Source: Cryptomeria japonica
Taxonomy: Eukaryota > Streptophyta > Pinopsida > Cupressales > Cupressaceae
Assembly (NCBI RefSeq): GCF_030272615.1
Contig: NC_081412.1
Location: forward strand, 19,319,932-19,383,931
Length of the DNA stretch: 64,000 nt
Direction: 5' to 3'
Shown: piece after piece, positions 53,809 through 64,000 of the stretch
Layout: the number at the start of each line of letters is the position of its first letter
Position numbering within the stretch: position 1 is the stretch's first letter
Notes under the pieces: model-generated
Databases searched by the model: none
The model's input: the letters and a program-made list of their open reading frames with translations, nothing else
What the model was told of the DNA's origin: nothing
Position numbers and translations under genes: made by a program

Positions 53809-56793
53809 CTATGTTCTCTTGACTATACCGGTGAGATGCTGCAAATGCTCTGCTGGTGTTTTTTGTCCCTGTATTAGTGCCTCAGATACTTCCTTTCGCA
53901 GTGATGCTAGATAGTCCAATCTTGGACTTAGTTTTAATCTCAAATTCTTTTCTTTATTCACTATTATTTCTTTCTCTCTTTCCAATTTAAGTAAATCTTC
54001 TTCAAAATTTGTTATCTTCTCCTCAAAAACTAATAGTGTATCAGGTGGGTTAACAAAATTATCTGCAAGTTTATTGATCTCATCCTGTACCTTGCTCATC
54101 TTCTTGTCTATATCTACAGGCAAAAATTTTGTCTTACAGGTGTCTTTGTACAGAGTTTCGTACTCTTTCAATAAATTACACAATTCCGGTAGAATTGTGT
54201 CAAAATCTCTATTACACTTCTTTATTTGCTCATCAAAGAATTTATGCTTTTCAATTTCTAATTTATCCTTCAATGTCTCTTCCTTTATTTTCTCAATGTT
54301 TTCTGTGATATATTTACATAGTGTATCAAGTTGTCCTAAAGAATCTTTATTGCCTATATTATAGTTAGGAGCAATTGCCTTATAAGCTTGTGAGCTGCAA
54401 TCTGTTATCTTTTTGATTGAATCTAATAGTACCTCAGTAACATTAGTTGATTTGTAGCCTGATGATGAACCATCATTCTGAGTATCGCCAGTGGAAGTAA
54501 CCAAGCTTGTATTGACCTCTGGTAGGTCTGTTTGTGTCTACATTTCCTTAAGCAATGGTTTTTCTACTTCTCTAGTTGTCGGTGGCACTGTTTCCTTATG
54601 TTCCTATTCCTGTTGCTGTTGTTCCCGTTTCAGAGCCTTTTGCTCTGTTTGTTTTTCTATTTGTTGCATTGTCTCAGTCTGAGTCTGAGTCTCTACCTTT
54701 TGCTCTTTGTTATCTGTCAGTTTCTCCTATGTGTTTTTAGTTTTCTCAGCTACCGGAGGCTCACTAGCCATTTTAGTTTTATCAGTCGTATCTTTGTCTA
54801 CCACAATGTTGATCTTTTGAGTATCAACATCCACAGTATATAACACTTCAAGATTAGGATTACCATCTTCTACATCCATACTCTTAGCTACCATTTGATC
54901 TTCTGTAGCTGTTGTTTTTACCTGTTGAGTAATCAAAGGAGGTGGGGGTAAGTTGTCTTTAACCTTGATACTAGGTGGTCGACCAACTTTACCTTTACCC
55001 TTGTCTCTATCTTTCTGATAAACTTTTATAGGTTTGGGGTTCCTGTATTCTTCTTGTTTTTCTTTTTCAACTAGGAATATATCCCATCCATTTTTTGTCT
55101 CCCCAGTCACCTCATTAACTCTTCCAACCATTAAAGCAATGTGCCGGTGTGCAGTAGAAAATACTGACCGGTTGGCTTGAGCAATTAGGTCATTGATTTC
55201 TTTGGGTGAATTTACCGAATATACAACAAGTAGCTTTTCAATCTTTATTTTCTTGTCCAGTTCTATTACTGCTTGTCTTCTTGCTTCCAGTCTCTTAAAT
55301 AGTTCATCTAGAATTTCATTTACTACTTCCATCAAAAATTTCTTATACATATCCATATGCAATATAACACTATTTTCAACTTGTTCTTTTTCATCAGCTA
55401 TTAAAGTGTCATATATTTTCTCTATATTCTTCAATTTACCTTCCTTTGTAATTTCATTCAGCCGTATATCAAGAGGGGCCAAGTCTTTGTTTGTCCTCTT
55501 CTTCTTTTTGTGTGTCAGTTTCTTCTTCTTTGGTGTAGCCTTTCTTATCGGAGACCTCACTGCTTGTTGTTTTTGTCTTATCCTCCTGGGTGAGGGTGTG
55601 GTTGCCGGTGAGGGATATCTTTTCCTTACAACTCTTTTGAAAGTTGCAGGCATGTCACTCTCCAAAGAAGTACCTACTGGTGATAGGTGAGTTTCAGGTT
55701 GTGGAGCTGCTAACTCATCCTCTGTTATACTGGTTTTCTTCAACACATATTCTTTGATGGCTTTTGCTTGTCTGGAACCTTTCCTTACAACTGCCTCAAC
55801 CTTTTTCACTCTTTTCTTTGATTGTATTTGGCTTTCAATAGTTTCTACACTACCAAATATTTCTTCCTTAGGTTCTCTGGGGGCTTCCAGAAGTGCTTTA
55901 GCATATGTTTCAATTATATGATCATCTATTTCATAGCCCATCTTGGTTACCCAAACTATCCTAGGGATGACTGCTTCCATCCAGATTTCATCCTTCTTGA
56001 TTACAAAGCATATTTCATCTTTGTATTTGTCAACAATCTTTTGTGATAACCTGATTCTTTTCTTCATTTTGGCCTTTAGTGCTTGAAAGAAATCATGAAT
56101 ATTGTTTTCCTTGTCTTCTCCCATGTTATTGAATAGTTCTGTTAACTGTTTACCTACCGGTATATCATATCCAAGTTCTTTGTAGCCTATACCAGGAACC
56201 TGTTTGGTTATATGTAGCATCAGACATACTAACAAATTTCCAAACCTGAAAGTTCCTTTCTTGTCCTTCATAATCTTTCCAAGGTTGTCAATTAATTCAT
56301 CCTTTAACAACTCACATATATCAATCTTTGCATTATCTGTGACCATATCATAAGCACTCTTAATGCACAAACTTGAAACAGAATTGAGTCTATTTGCATG
56401 AGTAGCTTTATACCCTAATATCATGCTGATAAATCTCACATTAATGTCTGTTACATCATTAACTCTTAGGGACCTTTTGTCAAATGTTGCACCAGTTAGG
56501 TTTGTAACTAGGTCATTGGATACCTTCTTAGTTTTATCTGGCCTTTTACCGGTGGTTGGTAACCCTATGACAGCTTTCACAACTTCCTTAGTGATTTTGT
56601 GAATTGCATCTAACTAGAAAAATTCACCATGTACCCTGCTTAAGACTATCCTACTCACATCCTTGGGGAATTAAGGAATGCTAAGGATCTCTGTGAATCC
56701 TAGGGTCTCAATGATCTTGTGTTCATCTTTTAGATTGCCAGTTTTATCACATATCATAGTTTTAAACATGGTTTTAATCTCTTCATCTCCTAG
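53809..56793 (-). pseudogene. Large unassigned ORF of element E
   Basis: One reading frame of about 990 codons with five in-frame stops (about 56660, 56614, 54727, and two TAGs at about 54540 and 54600). The open pieces 56580-54727 and 54504-53809 are in the same frame. N-terminal part (56790 to about 56000): a globular domain with G-L-P-T-T-G and D-I-N-V-R-F-I, and several helix-like stretches. Middle: a Pro/Ser/Lys-rich basic tract with K-K-K-K and K-K-K-K-R (about 55520-55480) that could direct nuclear import, and a G-K-V-G-R-P-P-S-I-K stretch resembling an AT-hook (about 54980). C-terminal part (54504-53809): high in Lys/Glu/Asp, coiled-coil-like. There is no transmembrane segment or signal peptide, so I see no support for an envelope protein. 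Its position just before the 3' LTR resembles the extra ORF of some Sireviruses. Confidence 0.55.
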
Positions 56794-57620
56794 TGTTAGC
56801 ATTTGGCATCATAACAAACAATGGGAGATTGTTGGCATTTCAATAAGGATATTGAGAAGGTTGTTAATGATTATGGATATAACTGATTACGGATGTTTAC
56901 TATCTTCATATTATTTTTTTGTCATTGATGTCAAGAAATTGATTTTCTAATTCAGTGTGATGTTGCCATATCTTGAGAAGTATGATTTGAAGAGTATAAA
57001 GATGTTGGTAAAAGATACAGAAAGAATATGATGAATAAGGGGATGAATAAGGTATTCAATGGGAAACTATTACCGAGTCAGACAATGATGAGATCATGAT
57101 GTTTAGATTGTTTTGACATCATACATATGTTATAAATTGTAAGGTTAATACTATACTATGTTATCGAGCAAAGAACCTAGTTGGTAAACCCTAAGGAACC
57201 TAGTCGGTAAACCCTAAGGTTATCGCTATCGCTTAATGAAGGCGGAATGACCACCGAGTGAAGTTTAGTATTTACTGAGTTGTAACCGAGTTGTAACCGA
57301 GCTATAACAGAATGCATTAAATGGTTACATGCGATATTTAATGAAGGAAGCTGATGAGCTGGAACTCATTAAATGATTGGTATGCTGTAAATGAAGTTTG
57401 TGAAGAATCTATGGCAATGGAAGATGGGCAGGAAGATCTACAGTGCAGATTGAACTACAATACCCTAGCACAAGTTCCAAGAAATATATTCAAGTTCCAA
57501 GGCAAGGTAAAACATTTTCAGATTGAAAGATGCATTGAACCTGGACAAGATTGAAGATCTGATGGCTATGATTGATCATGGGAAATTTGATCAAGGAGAT
57601 TAAGCGGTTAGCTAATTGTT

Positions 57621-57629
57621 TATAAATAG
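57621..57629 (+). promoter_or_regulatory. TATA box of element F LTR
   Basis: TATAAATAG, in the same context as element C (35595-35604). Confidence 0.5.
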
Positions 57630-57864
57630 GGAACTGTTGATAAACAATGTATGCGGGAAAGTGTATTCAGAAGGATGCTACATAGTGATTACCGAGCACA
57701 GAAGCTTGAAGACCTGTTTGAATAATAGAGTATAGAAGCCCAGTAGATGGACAAGATTAGTTCTATGTCTAGATTGTATTGAACAAATAAGAATCTGCTT
57801 TAGCATTTTAGATGTGAAGTTGTAGATAGATTTTCTTACTGTTATTTTTTGAAAGTGACAGAAA

Positions 57865-58060
57865 ATCTCTTAACCGAGTGGACTTAACAGTCTTATTGTA
57901 AAACCCTCTAGCAAGGTGACATTCTGATTGAATGTTTGAAATCCTTTAACAAGGTCACTTCTAACAAGGTGAGGATCCTAATAGATCTGAGGGAAATCCC
58001 TTAACCGGGTCACATCTAGCAATGTGTTTGTAATCTTTAATAGGATTTGATTTTAACCAA
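57865..58060 (+). repeat. Array of mini-palindromes in LTR
   Basis: CCTCTAGCAAGG, CCTTTAACAAGG, TTCTAACAAGG, ATCCTAATAGAT and CTTAACCGGG units. The same series as in C. Confidence 0.6.
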
Positions 58061-58336
58061 GCATAATCTAGAAGAGTATATTTCTTAGTGGGTCTGAAAT
58101 CCCACAGTGGTTTTTCCCTATTTGGGTTTCCACGTTAAATCTGGTGTTATGAGGTTTATGATGTTTATATGCTTTTGAGTTTGCATGTTTAACAGTTCTG
58201 GTTATATTACTCAAGTATATGTTACCGAGGTTGAATATAATGTTTTTATGGAAGACTAAGTTTGTATGATTCACCCCCCCCCTCTCATCTTGTTGGATAT
58301 TGGATCTGTACTAAACATTTAGTATCAGAACTATCA

Positions 58337-58350
58337 ATTGGTATCAGAGC
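58337..58350 (+). other. Element F primer-binding site
   Basis: ATTGGTATCAGAGC directly after the LTR. Confidence 0.92.
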
Positions 58351-58400
58351 TTTGAACTCTGGAAGAAAAGTTTGAAGGCACTTGAGTTAAAGATCCAAAG

Positions 58401-59915
58401 ATGTATAAGAGGGATGCACCGAAGCTGAACAAGTCAAGTTTCTGTACATGGCAGAAAAGAATGAAGCTACATCTATCAAGAGTTCGAGAATATGTTGTAT
58501 ACTATCTGGAGAATGATTTTGTTACATCAAACACCTATCCATTGACAATGGAAGAGATAAGAGCAAAGCAAGAACATATCCAAGCAATGATTGAAATAAC
58601 ATCTGCATTGACCGACTCGGAGTTTAATGACCTAGAAGGCTGGAATGATGCAAAGGAAATGTGGGATAACCTCATATCTGTGTATGGAGGAGATGAACAT
58701 GTTCAAAGAGAAAAAGTAGATAATCTAAGAGGACAACTTGAATCTATGAGGATGAATGAAGGTGAGAACATAACTCGGTACAGTACAAGACTAAAAGAGA
58801 TTGTCAATCAAATCAAAGGAGTAGGTGGAACTATTGAAGAAAAGGATATAACAAGTAAGTTGTTAAGAACCCTTCTACCAGCTTATGTAATCCGAGTCTC
58901 TACAATCAATGAATTGAGGTTTGTACCTAATATGCCAGTTTCTTTAGATGCTACTATTGGTAAGCTACATGCATTTGAGTTAAGTAACTTTGATAATAGT
59001 GGATCTTCAGTAAATAAAGTTGAATTTGCATTTAGTTCTTTTCATCTTGATGAATCTAATGATTACAATGAAAGAAAGTATAAGTACTCTGAAGGAGATC
59101 ACAGTGGAGCAAGTGAAAGATTTCGTAAGAACATGGAAGAATTACACAAACTGTATGAGGAAATTAGAAAGCAAGAAGAGTTTGAAGCACTATTAGCCAG
59201 AAGGTTGCCAAGGGGCAAAGGTAAGTATAAAGAAAAACTACCTTTGAAATGTTTCAATTGTGATAAAATAGGACATATAGCTTCTAACTGTCCTAACAAA
59301 GACTGTACTGAAAAGAGAGATTACTAAGATGACAGACAAAAAGATAATCATTACAGAGGACACCAAGACTTCAGAAGAAGAGATAGAAAGACATGCTTAA
59401 TAGCTGATGAGGAATCCAATGATGACAAATCGGATGAAACTGATACAGAGGAATTAGTTTATGTGGCTACCAAAGATGGATCAGATGAAGAAAGGTATGA
59501 AGAAAAAGCCCTAATATCTCACATAAACACTAATGATTCTTGGATCATAGATAGTGGATGCTCACATCATATGACAAGAGATAAACACAAGTTTGTTATA
59601 TTAGAAGATTATGATGGAGGCTATGTTAGATTTGGTAATGATGCACCATGTTTGGTGAAAGGTAAAGGATTTATAACACTTCTTGACAATGCAAGATGCA
59701 ATGATGTTTATTGGATTGAAGGTTTGAAATATAATTTTTTGAGTGTAGCACAGCTAAACAACATAGGTTACCGAATAGAATTTCAGAAAGGAATTGTCAA
59801 AGTTCATGACAAGAATGGAAAGGTAGCTGCTACCGGGACACAAACAAAAGGTAATACATTTCATCTTGACTCAACTCAGAATAAGTGCTTGTATGCAAAG
59901 ATAGATGATACCTAG
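58401..59915 (+). pseudogene. Element F gag and protease
   Basis: Gag from 58401 with an intact zinc knuckle C-F-N-C-D-K-I-G-H-I-A-S-N-C (about 59250-59290). A TAA at 59325 breaks it (CAA in C). The frame continues with an acidic linker and protease W-I-I-D-S-G-C-S-H-H-M-T (about 59540-59575), with a canonical D-S-G. It ends at TAG 59913-59915, the stop also present in C. Compared with C, gag is better kept and the protease site is intact. Confidence 0.9.
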
Positions 59916-61180
59916 TTATGGCATAAAAGGTTTTTTCATGTAAATTTTGATAATCTGATCAAAATAAGCAAGAAACACCGAGTAAGAGGTCTACCGAGTC
60001 TTGAAAAACCTGAGAACGCTATGTGCCGAGGATGCCAGATGGGTAAGATGACAAGATCAAGCTTTACAAGTAAGTCTCACACTTCTAAGGGAATTTTAGA
60101 TCTTGTGCACACTGATCTTTGTGGTCCTATGAAAGTTCAAAGTTATTATGGTGATAAATATTTCATATTATTTGTGGATGACTATTCAAGGATGATGTCA
60201 GTAATGTTTTTAAAAGAAAAATCAGAAGCTTTTCAAATTTTTAAATGGTACAAGGCAATAGTTGAAAATGAAACAGGAATACAATTGAAATGTCTCAGAT
60301 CAGATAGAGGAGGAGAATTCACATCTGATGAGTTCAACTTATTTTGCAATGATCATGGTATTAAATGACAAGTCTCTTCACTGAGAACTCCACAGTAGAA
60401 TGGAATAACTGAGAGAAGAAACAGATCTATTGTGGATTACGCTAGAACACTGATGATTGAAAAGAAAGTGCCACAAACATTTTGGAGAGAAGCAATAAGC
60501 ACTGCAGTTTACACCCTAAACCGAGTACAATTGAAGAAAGGAACTTTGAAGACACCATATGAAATTTGGTATGATAAGAAACCTAATGTAAGTTATTTTA
60601 AAATCTTTGGAAGTAGATGCTATGTTCACAAAGATGATAGAAATGGCAAGTTTGATCAGAAGAGTGAAGAAGGAACATTTCTAGGTTATTCTTCTAGAAG
60701 CAAAGCATTTAAAAGTCTGATCAAATCATCTAACAAAATAGTAGAAAGTGCAAATGTGAAAATTGATGAATTTACAGAAAGAAATGATGAAGGAAATTCC
60801 AAGGAACCAGAAGACTATGATGAATTTGTCTATGTTCAACCAACAAGTCTTACCGAGAAGACTGTTGAAGAAAATGAAGAGAATATCCAGTTACTGAGTG
60901 ATGAAAAAGATCATACAGAACCTATCGAGCCTGTATTAGCCAAGTATGTCAGAAGACATCATGCACCAAGTCAGATTATAGGAGATAAGGATGATCCAGT
61001 GATGACAAGGAACAAACTAAGATAGAACACATGTCTGATATCTGAATTTGAATTGAGAATAGTGAAACAGGCATTTAATAGTGAAGATTGGATAAATGCT
61101 ATGACAGAAGAGATTGATCAAATCAAGAAGAATGACACATGGACACTAATCCCAAGACCGAAGGACAAAAATGTAATCAG
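59916..61180 (+). pseudogene. Element F integrase
   Basis: GAG-pre-integrase zinc region and integrase core: D in H-T-D-L-C-G and D in L-R-S-D-R-G-G-E-F are present. Between 60366 and 60400 there are a TGA and a TAG. The catalytic Glu is in N-G-I-T-E-R-R-N (about 60405). The C-terminal part 60432-61025 ends at a TAG at 61023. The F-L-G-Y-S-S-R-S-K motif is kept. It carries more defects in this part than C. Confidence 0.87.
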
Positions 61181-62583
61181 TAAAAAGTCGATTTTCAGAA
61201 ACAAGGTAAATGAAAAAGGATAGGTCATTCGAAACAAAGCAAGACTAGTTTGCAAAGGTTATGCTCAAGAAGAAGGAATTGATTATGGTGAAACTTTTGC
61301 ACCTGTTGCTAGACTTGAAGGAGTAAGAACATTGTTGGCATATGCTGCTTTCAAAAACTTCAAGGTATATCAAATGGGTCAAATCTGCATTTCTGAATGG
61401 AATATTAGAAGAAGAAGTTTTTATTGAACAACCTGAAGGATTTGTTGAAGACAATAATAAAGATCAGGTATGTAAATTGAACAAAGCTTTATATGGTTTG
61501 AAACAAGCACCTAGAGCATGGTATGAAAGATTGCACTCTTATTTGATTAAGATTGGTTTTATAAAGACAAGTGAGAACAACATTATATACATGAAGAATG
61601 ATGAAAATGGAATACTGATCTCAGCCATATATGTTGATAATATTATATTTTGTGGAAATGACTCTTTATGCAAGAAATTTGGAAATTAAATGAGCAAAGA
61701 ATTTGAGATGTCATTAATCGGTGAGATAAAGTATTTTATAGGTTTACAGATACTGCAAATGAAAAATGAGATTTTCATTACTCAATCCAAGTACATAAAC
61801 AAAATCTTGAAGAAATTTGGAATGGAGGATTCAAAACCAGTAAGTACTCATATGACTACCAACTATAAATTATCAAAAAATGATGAATCTGCATCTGTTG
61901 ATGAGACACTTTACCGATCCATGATTGGAAAACTACAATATGTTGTTCACAGCAGACCAGACATAGCACATGCAGTAGGTATAGTTGCAAGATTATCTGT
62001 AGATCCTAAGGAAACACACATGATAACAATCAAAAGAATTTTTAGATACTTGGAAGGCACTCAAGATTATGGCTTAGTATATCAGAAAGGAAATGATTTT
62101 GATTTAAAAGTTTATACTTATGCTGATTGGGCAGGCAACATTGATGATAGAAAAAGCACAAGTGGAGGAGCTTTCTTTTTAGGAGAAAGACTAGTGAGTT
62201 GGCTTAGCAAGAAACAAGGATGTGTTTCACAGTCAACATCAGAAGCTGAATACGTTGCTACAGTATTGAATTGTACCAACATTGCATGGATCAAACAACT
62301 GTTGGAAGGTATAAATGAGAAAGTTACCGAGCCAGTAACTATATTCTATGACAATACTAGTGCCATTAACATTTCAAAGAATCTTGTTATGCACTCTAAG
62401 GCAAAGCACATCTCTATCAAATATCATTATCTTAGAGAAGAAGCTCAAGAGAAGAAAGTGGTGTTGGAATATGTTAGCACAAAGGAACAAATAGCATATA
62501 TCCTCACCAAACCACTACCAAGGGACACTTTTGAATATCTCAGAAGTAAGTTAGGGGTCCTACCCCTATCTTCTACTCACTGA
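61181..62583 (+). pseudogene. Element F RT and RNase H
   Basis: RT begins with W-T-L-I-P-R-P before 61180 and has a TAG at 61222 and a 2-nt deletion at about 61378. After the shift the frame is [18 protein letters not shown]. The catalytic box reads Y-V-D-N-I-I-F (61630-61653), so the second Asp is Asn and RT would be inactive. A TAA at 61687 matches the stop in C. RT C-half and RNase H (61690-62583) are otherwise one frame and end with the same L-G-V-L-P-L-S-S-T-H. Confidence 0.88.
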
Positions 62584-63030
62584 CCGAGTTTGGTGAAAGC
62601 ATCAATCTGATGACTCTATCAAATATCTTTTAGGAGTTGATGCAGATTTACACACTTTAGGAGGATTTTTAAAGGTGTACAGGAAATATTACAGTAAATT
62701 ATATAGGAAACAATACCGGGAACATGAATTGAAGACAAAATACTCTGACCGAGACTGAATTGACACATTATAGTAAGAATTCACTTCATACAGGAAGAAA
62801 TTATGTTTTAGTTCTTTACTTTTTGGCATTGTTGTCAAAGGGGGAGAAAACTGAGAAAGGGGAGAAGAATGAGATTGGAAAGAAAACTGAAAAAAAAAGG
62901 AGAAGTCTAATGTATGGGGGAGAAGTCTGATGATAGCAAAAGAGCATTTCAGCATTTCAGAAAATCATAACAATCTGAATCTTTTAAGGTCCAATCAATT
63001 GGTTTTTCCATCAATGCCAAAGGGGGAGAT
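62584..63030 (+). other. Element F 3' region with polypurine tracts
   Basis: Noncoding, with multiple purine runs (62838-62850 AAAGGGGGAGAAA, 62857-62868, 62891-62906, 62917-62928 and 63019-63030 at the LTR). It carries a segment of about 130 bp (about 62687-62818) that is absent from C. Confidence 0.7.
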
Positions 63031-64000
63031 TGTTAGCATTTGGCATTATAACAAACAATGGGATATTGTTGGTATTTCAATAAGGATATTGAGAAGGTTG
63101 TTGATGATTATGGATATAACTGATTAAGGATGTTTACTATCTTGATATTATTATTTTGTCATTGATGTCAAGAAATTGATTTTCTAATTCAGTATGATGT
63201 TGCCATATCTTGAGAAGTATGATTTGAAGAGTATAAAGATGTCGGTAAAAGACACAGAAAGAATATGATGAATAAGGTGATGAATAAGGTATTCAATGGG
63301 CAACTATTACCGAGTCAAAAAATGATGAGATAATGAAGTTTAGATTGTTTCGACATCATACATATGTTATAAATTGTAAGGTTAATACTATACTATGTTA
63401 TCGAGCAAAGAACCTAGTCGGTAAACCCTAAGGTTATCGCTATCGGTTAATGAAGGCGGAATGACTACCGAGTGAAATTTAGTATTTACCGAGTTGTAAC
63501 CGAGTTGTACCCGAGCTATAACAGAATGCATTAAATGGTTACATGCGATATTTAATGAAGGAAGCTGATGAGCTAGAACTGATTAAATGATTGGTATGCC
63601 GTAAATGAAGTTTGTTAAGAATCTATGGCAATGGAAGATTGACAGGAAGATCTACAATGTAGATTGAACGACAATACCCTAGCACAAGTTCTAAGAAATA
63701 TAAACAAGTTCCAAGGCAAGGTAAAACATTTTCAGATTGAAAGATGCATTGAACCTGGACAAGATTGAAGATCTGATGGCTATGATTGATCATGGGAAAT
63801 GTGATCAAGGAGATTAAGTGGTTAGCTAATTGTTTATAAATAGGGAACTGTTGATAAACAATGTATGTGGGCAAGTGTATGCACAGGGATGCTACATAGT
63901 GATTACCGAGCACAGAAACTTGAAGACCTGTTTGAATAATAGATTATAGAAGCCCAGTAGATGGACAAGATTAGTTCTATGTCTAGATTGTATTGAACAA
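63031..64000 (+). repeat. Element F 3' LTR, right end beyond window
   Basis: First 970 bp of the LTR, TGTTAGCATTTGGCATTATAAC..., matching 56794 onwards. A TATAAATAG is present at 63835-63843. The terminal C-run box and end are not included. Confidence 0.92.

Larger units (their letters stand above)
52716..56793 (-). mobile_element. Element E, 3' part, interrupted by F
   Basis: A minus-strand element with 3' LTR 52716-53513, purine tract 53514-53526 and a long, broken reading frame up to 56793, where F was inserted. The 5' part lies right of F, outside the window. No gag, protease, integrase or RT is seen in the part available. Its LTR carries the Copia C-run box, so it is probably Copia-related or a large derivative. 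Confidence 0.7.
56794..58336 (+). repeat. Element F 5' LTR
   Basis: 1543 bp, TGTTAGCATTTGGCATC...AGAACTATCA. It starts slightly differently from C (TGTTAGCATTTGGC vs TGTTGGC). It contains TATAAATAG (57621-57629), the mini-palindrome array and the C9 box (58274-58282). Confidence 0.92.
56794..64000 (+). mobile_element. Copia element F, right end beyond window
   Basis: A + strand relative of C. 5' LTR 56794-58336, primer site 58337-58350, coding 58401-62583, purine tract 63019-63030, 3' LTR from 63031 to the window end (970 bp visible). The sequence left of it is CCTAG (56789-56793), the presumed target duplication, unconfirmed because the right end is missing. F shares two in-frame stops with C at homologous positions and differs elsewhere. 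Confidence 0.9.

Noticed and set aside
53809-54504. A separate gene encoding a coiled-coil protein
   Set aside because: It is in the same frame as the upstream ORF and separated only by in-frame stops, so it is better read as the end of one broken ORF.
55193-55690. A 165-codon + strand frame inside the element E ORF
   Set aside because: It is the antisense shadow of the long minus-strand frame; its Ser/Phe-rich composition comes from Lys/Glu codons read backwards.

Overview
The window is plant nuclear DNA made almost entirely of nested LTR retrotransposons. I recognise no intact host gene, rRNA, tRNA or CRISPR array. The base composition is AT-rich. Every pol and gag fragment is of a plant Ty1/Copia or Ty3/Gypsy type, and insertion inside insertion is the rule. 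This fits a land plant with a large, repeat-rich genome. A gymnosperm is plausible, but the sequence does not prove it.

Layout. (1) 1-945: the end of a + strand Copia LTR with primer-binding site and a broken gag start. It faces an inverted LTR of the same family at 1727-2989. (2) 1727-25653, minus strand: Copia element A, which has a long gag with a coiled coil. Copia element H (5482-19807, minus) sits inside A's integrase, and the non-autonomous Gypsy element G1 (11455-19229, plus) sits inside H's 5' LTR. (3) 25654-31591: the only stretch that is mostly not retrotransposon. It holds an exon-like fragment and a decayed piece of a G1-type element. (4) 31597-52684, plus: element D, a small Copia-like element with 439-459 bp LTRs, gag and protease, and an unfamiliar coding tail. 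It is split by Copia element C (34774-51092, plus). C's 5' LTR is in turn split by Gypsy-type element G2 (36059-44761, minus). (5) 52716-56793, minus: the 3' part of element E, which carries a broken reading frame of about 990 codons that I cannot assign, next to its 3' LTR. E is interrupted by Copia element F (56794 to the window end, plus), a close relative of C.

Insertion order follows from nesting: D, then C, then G2; A, then H, then G1; E, then F. Target-site duplications support G2 (CCGAG), C (GGTTG), D (CTAGT), G1 (CCTTC) and, with one mismatch, H (GTATG/ATATG). The Copia elements use an initiator-Met-type primer site (TGGTATCAGAGC-like). Those whose 3' ends are seen have multiple polypurine tracts, as in Sirevirus-type Copia elements. 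G1 and G2 share an identical primer site and polypurine tract but divide the proteins: G1 has a gag with a non-canonical protease motif, G2 has a canonical protease plus a G-patch and no recognisable gag, and neither has reverse transcriptase or integrase.

The most interesting points are: the unassigned large ORF of E; in-frame stop codons shared at the same sites by C and F, which suggest a lineage moved in trans; the GC-rich palindromic cassettes shared by G1 and G2; and arrays of mini-palindromes in the Copia LTRs.
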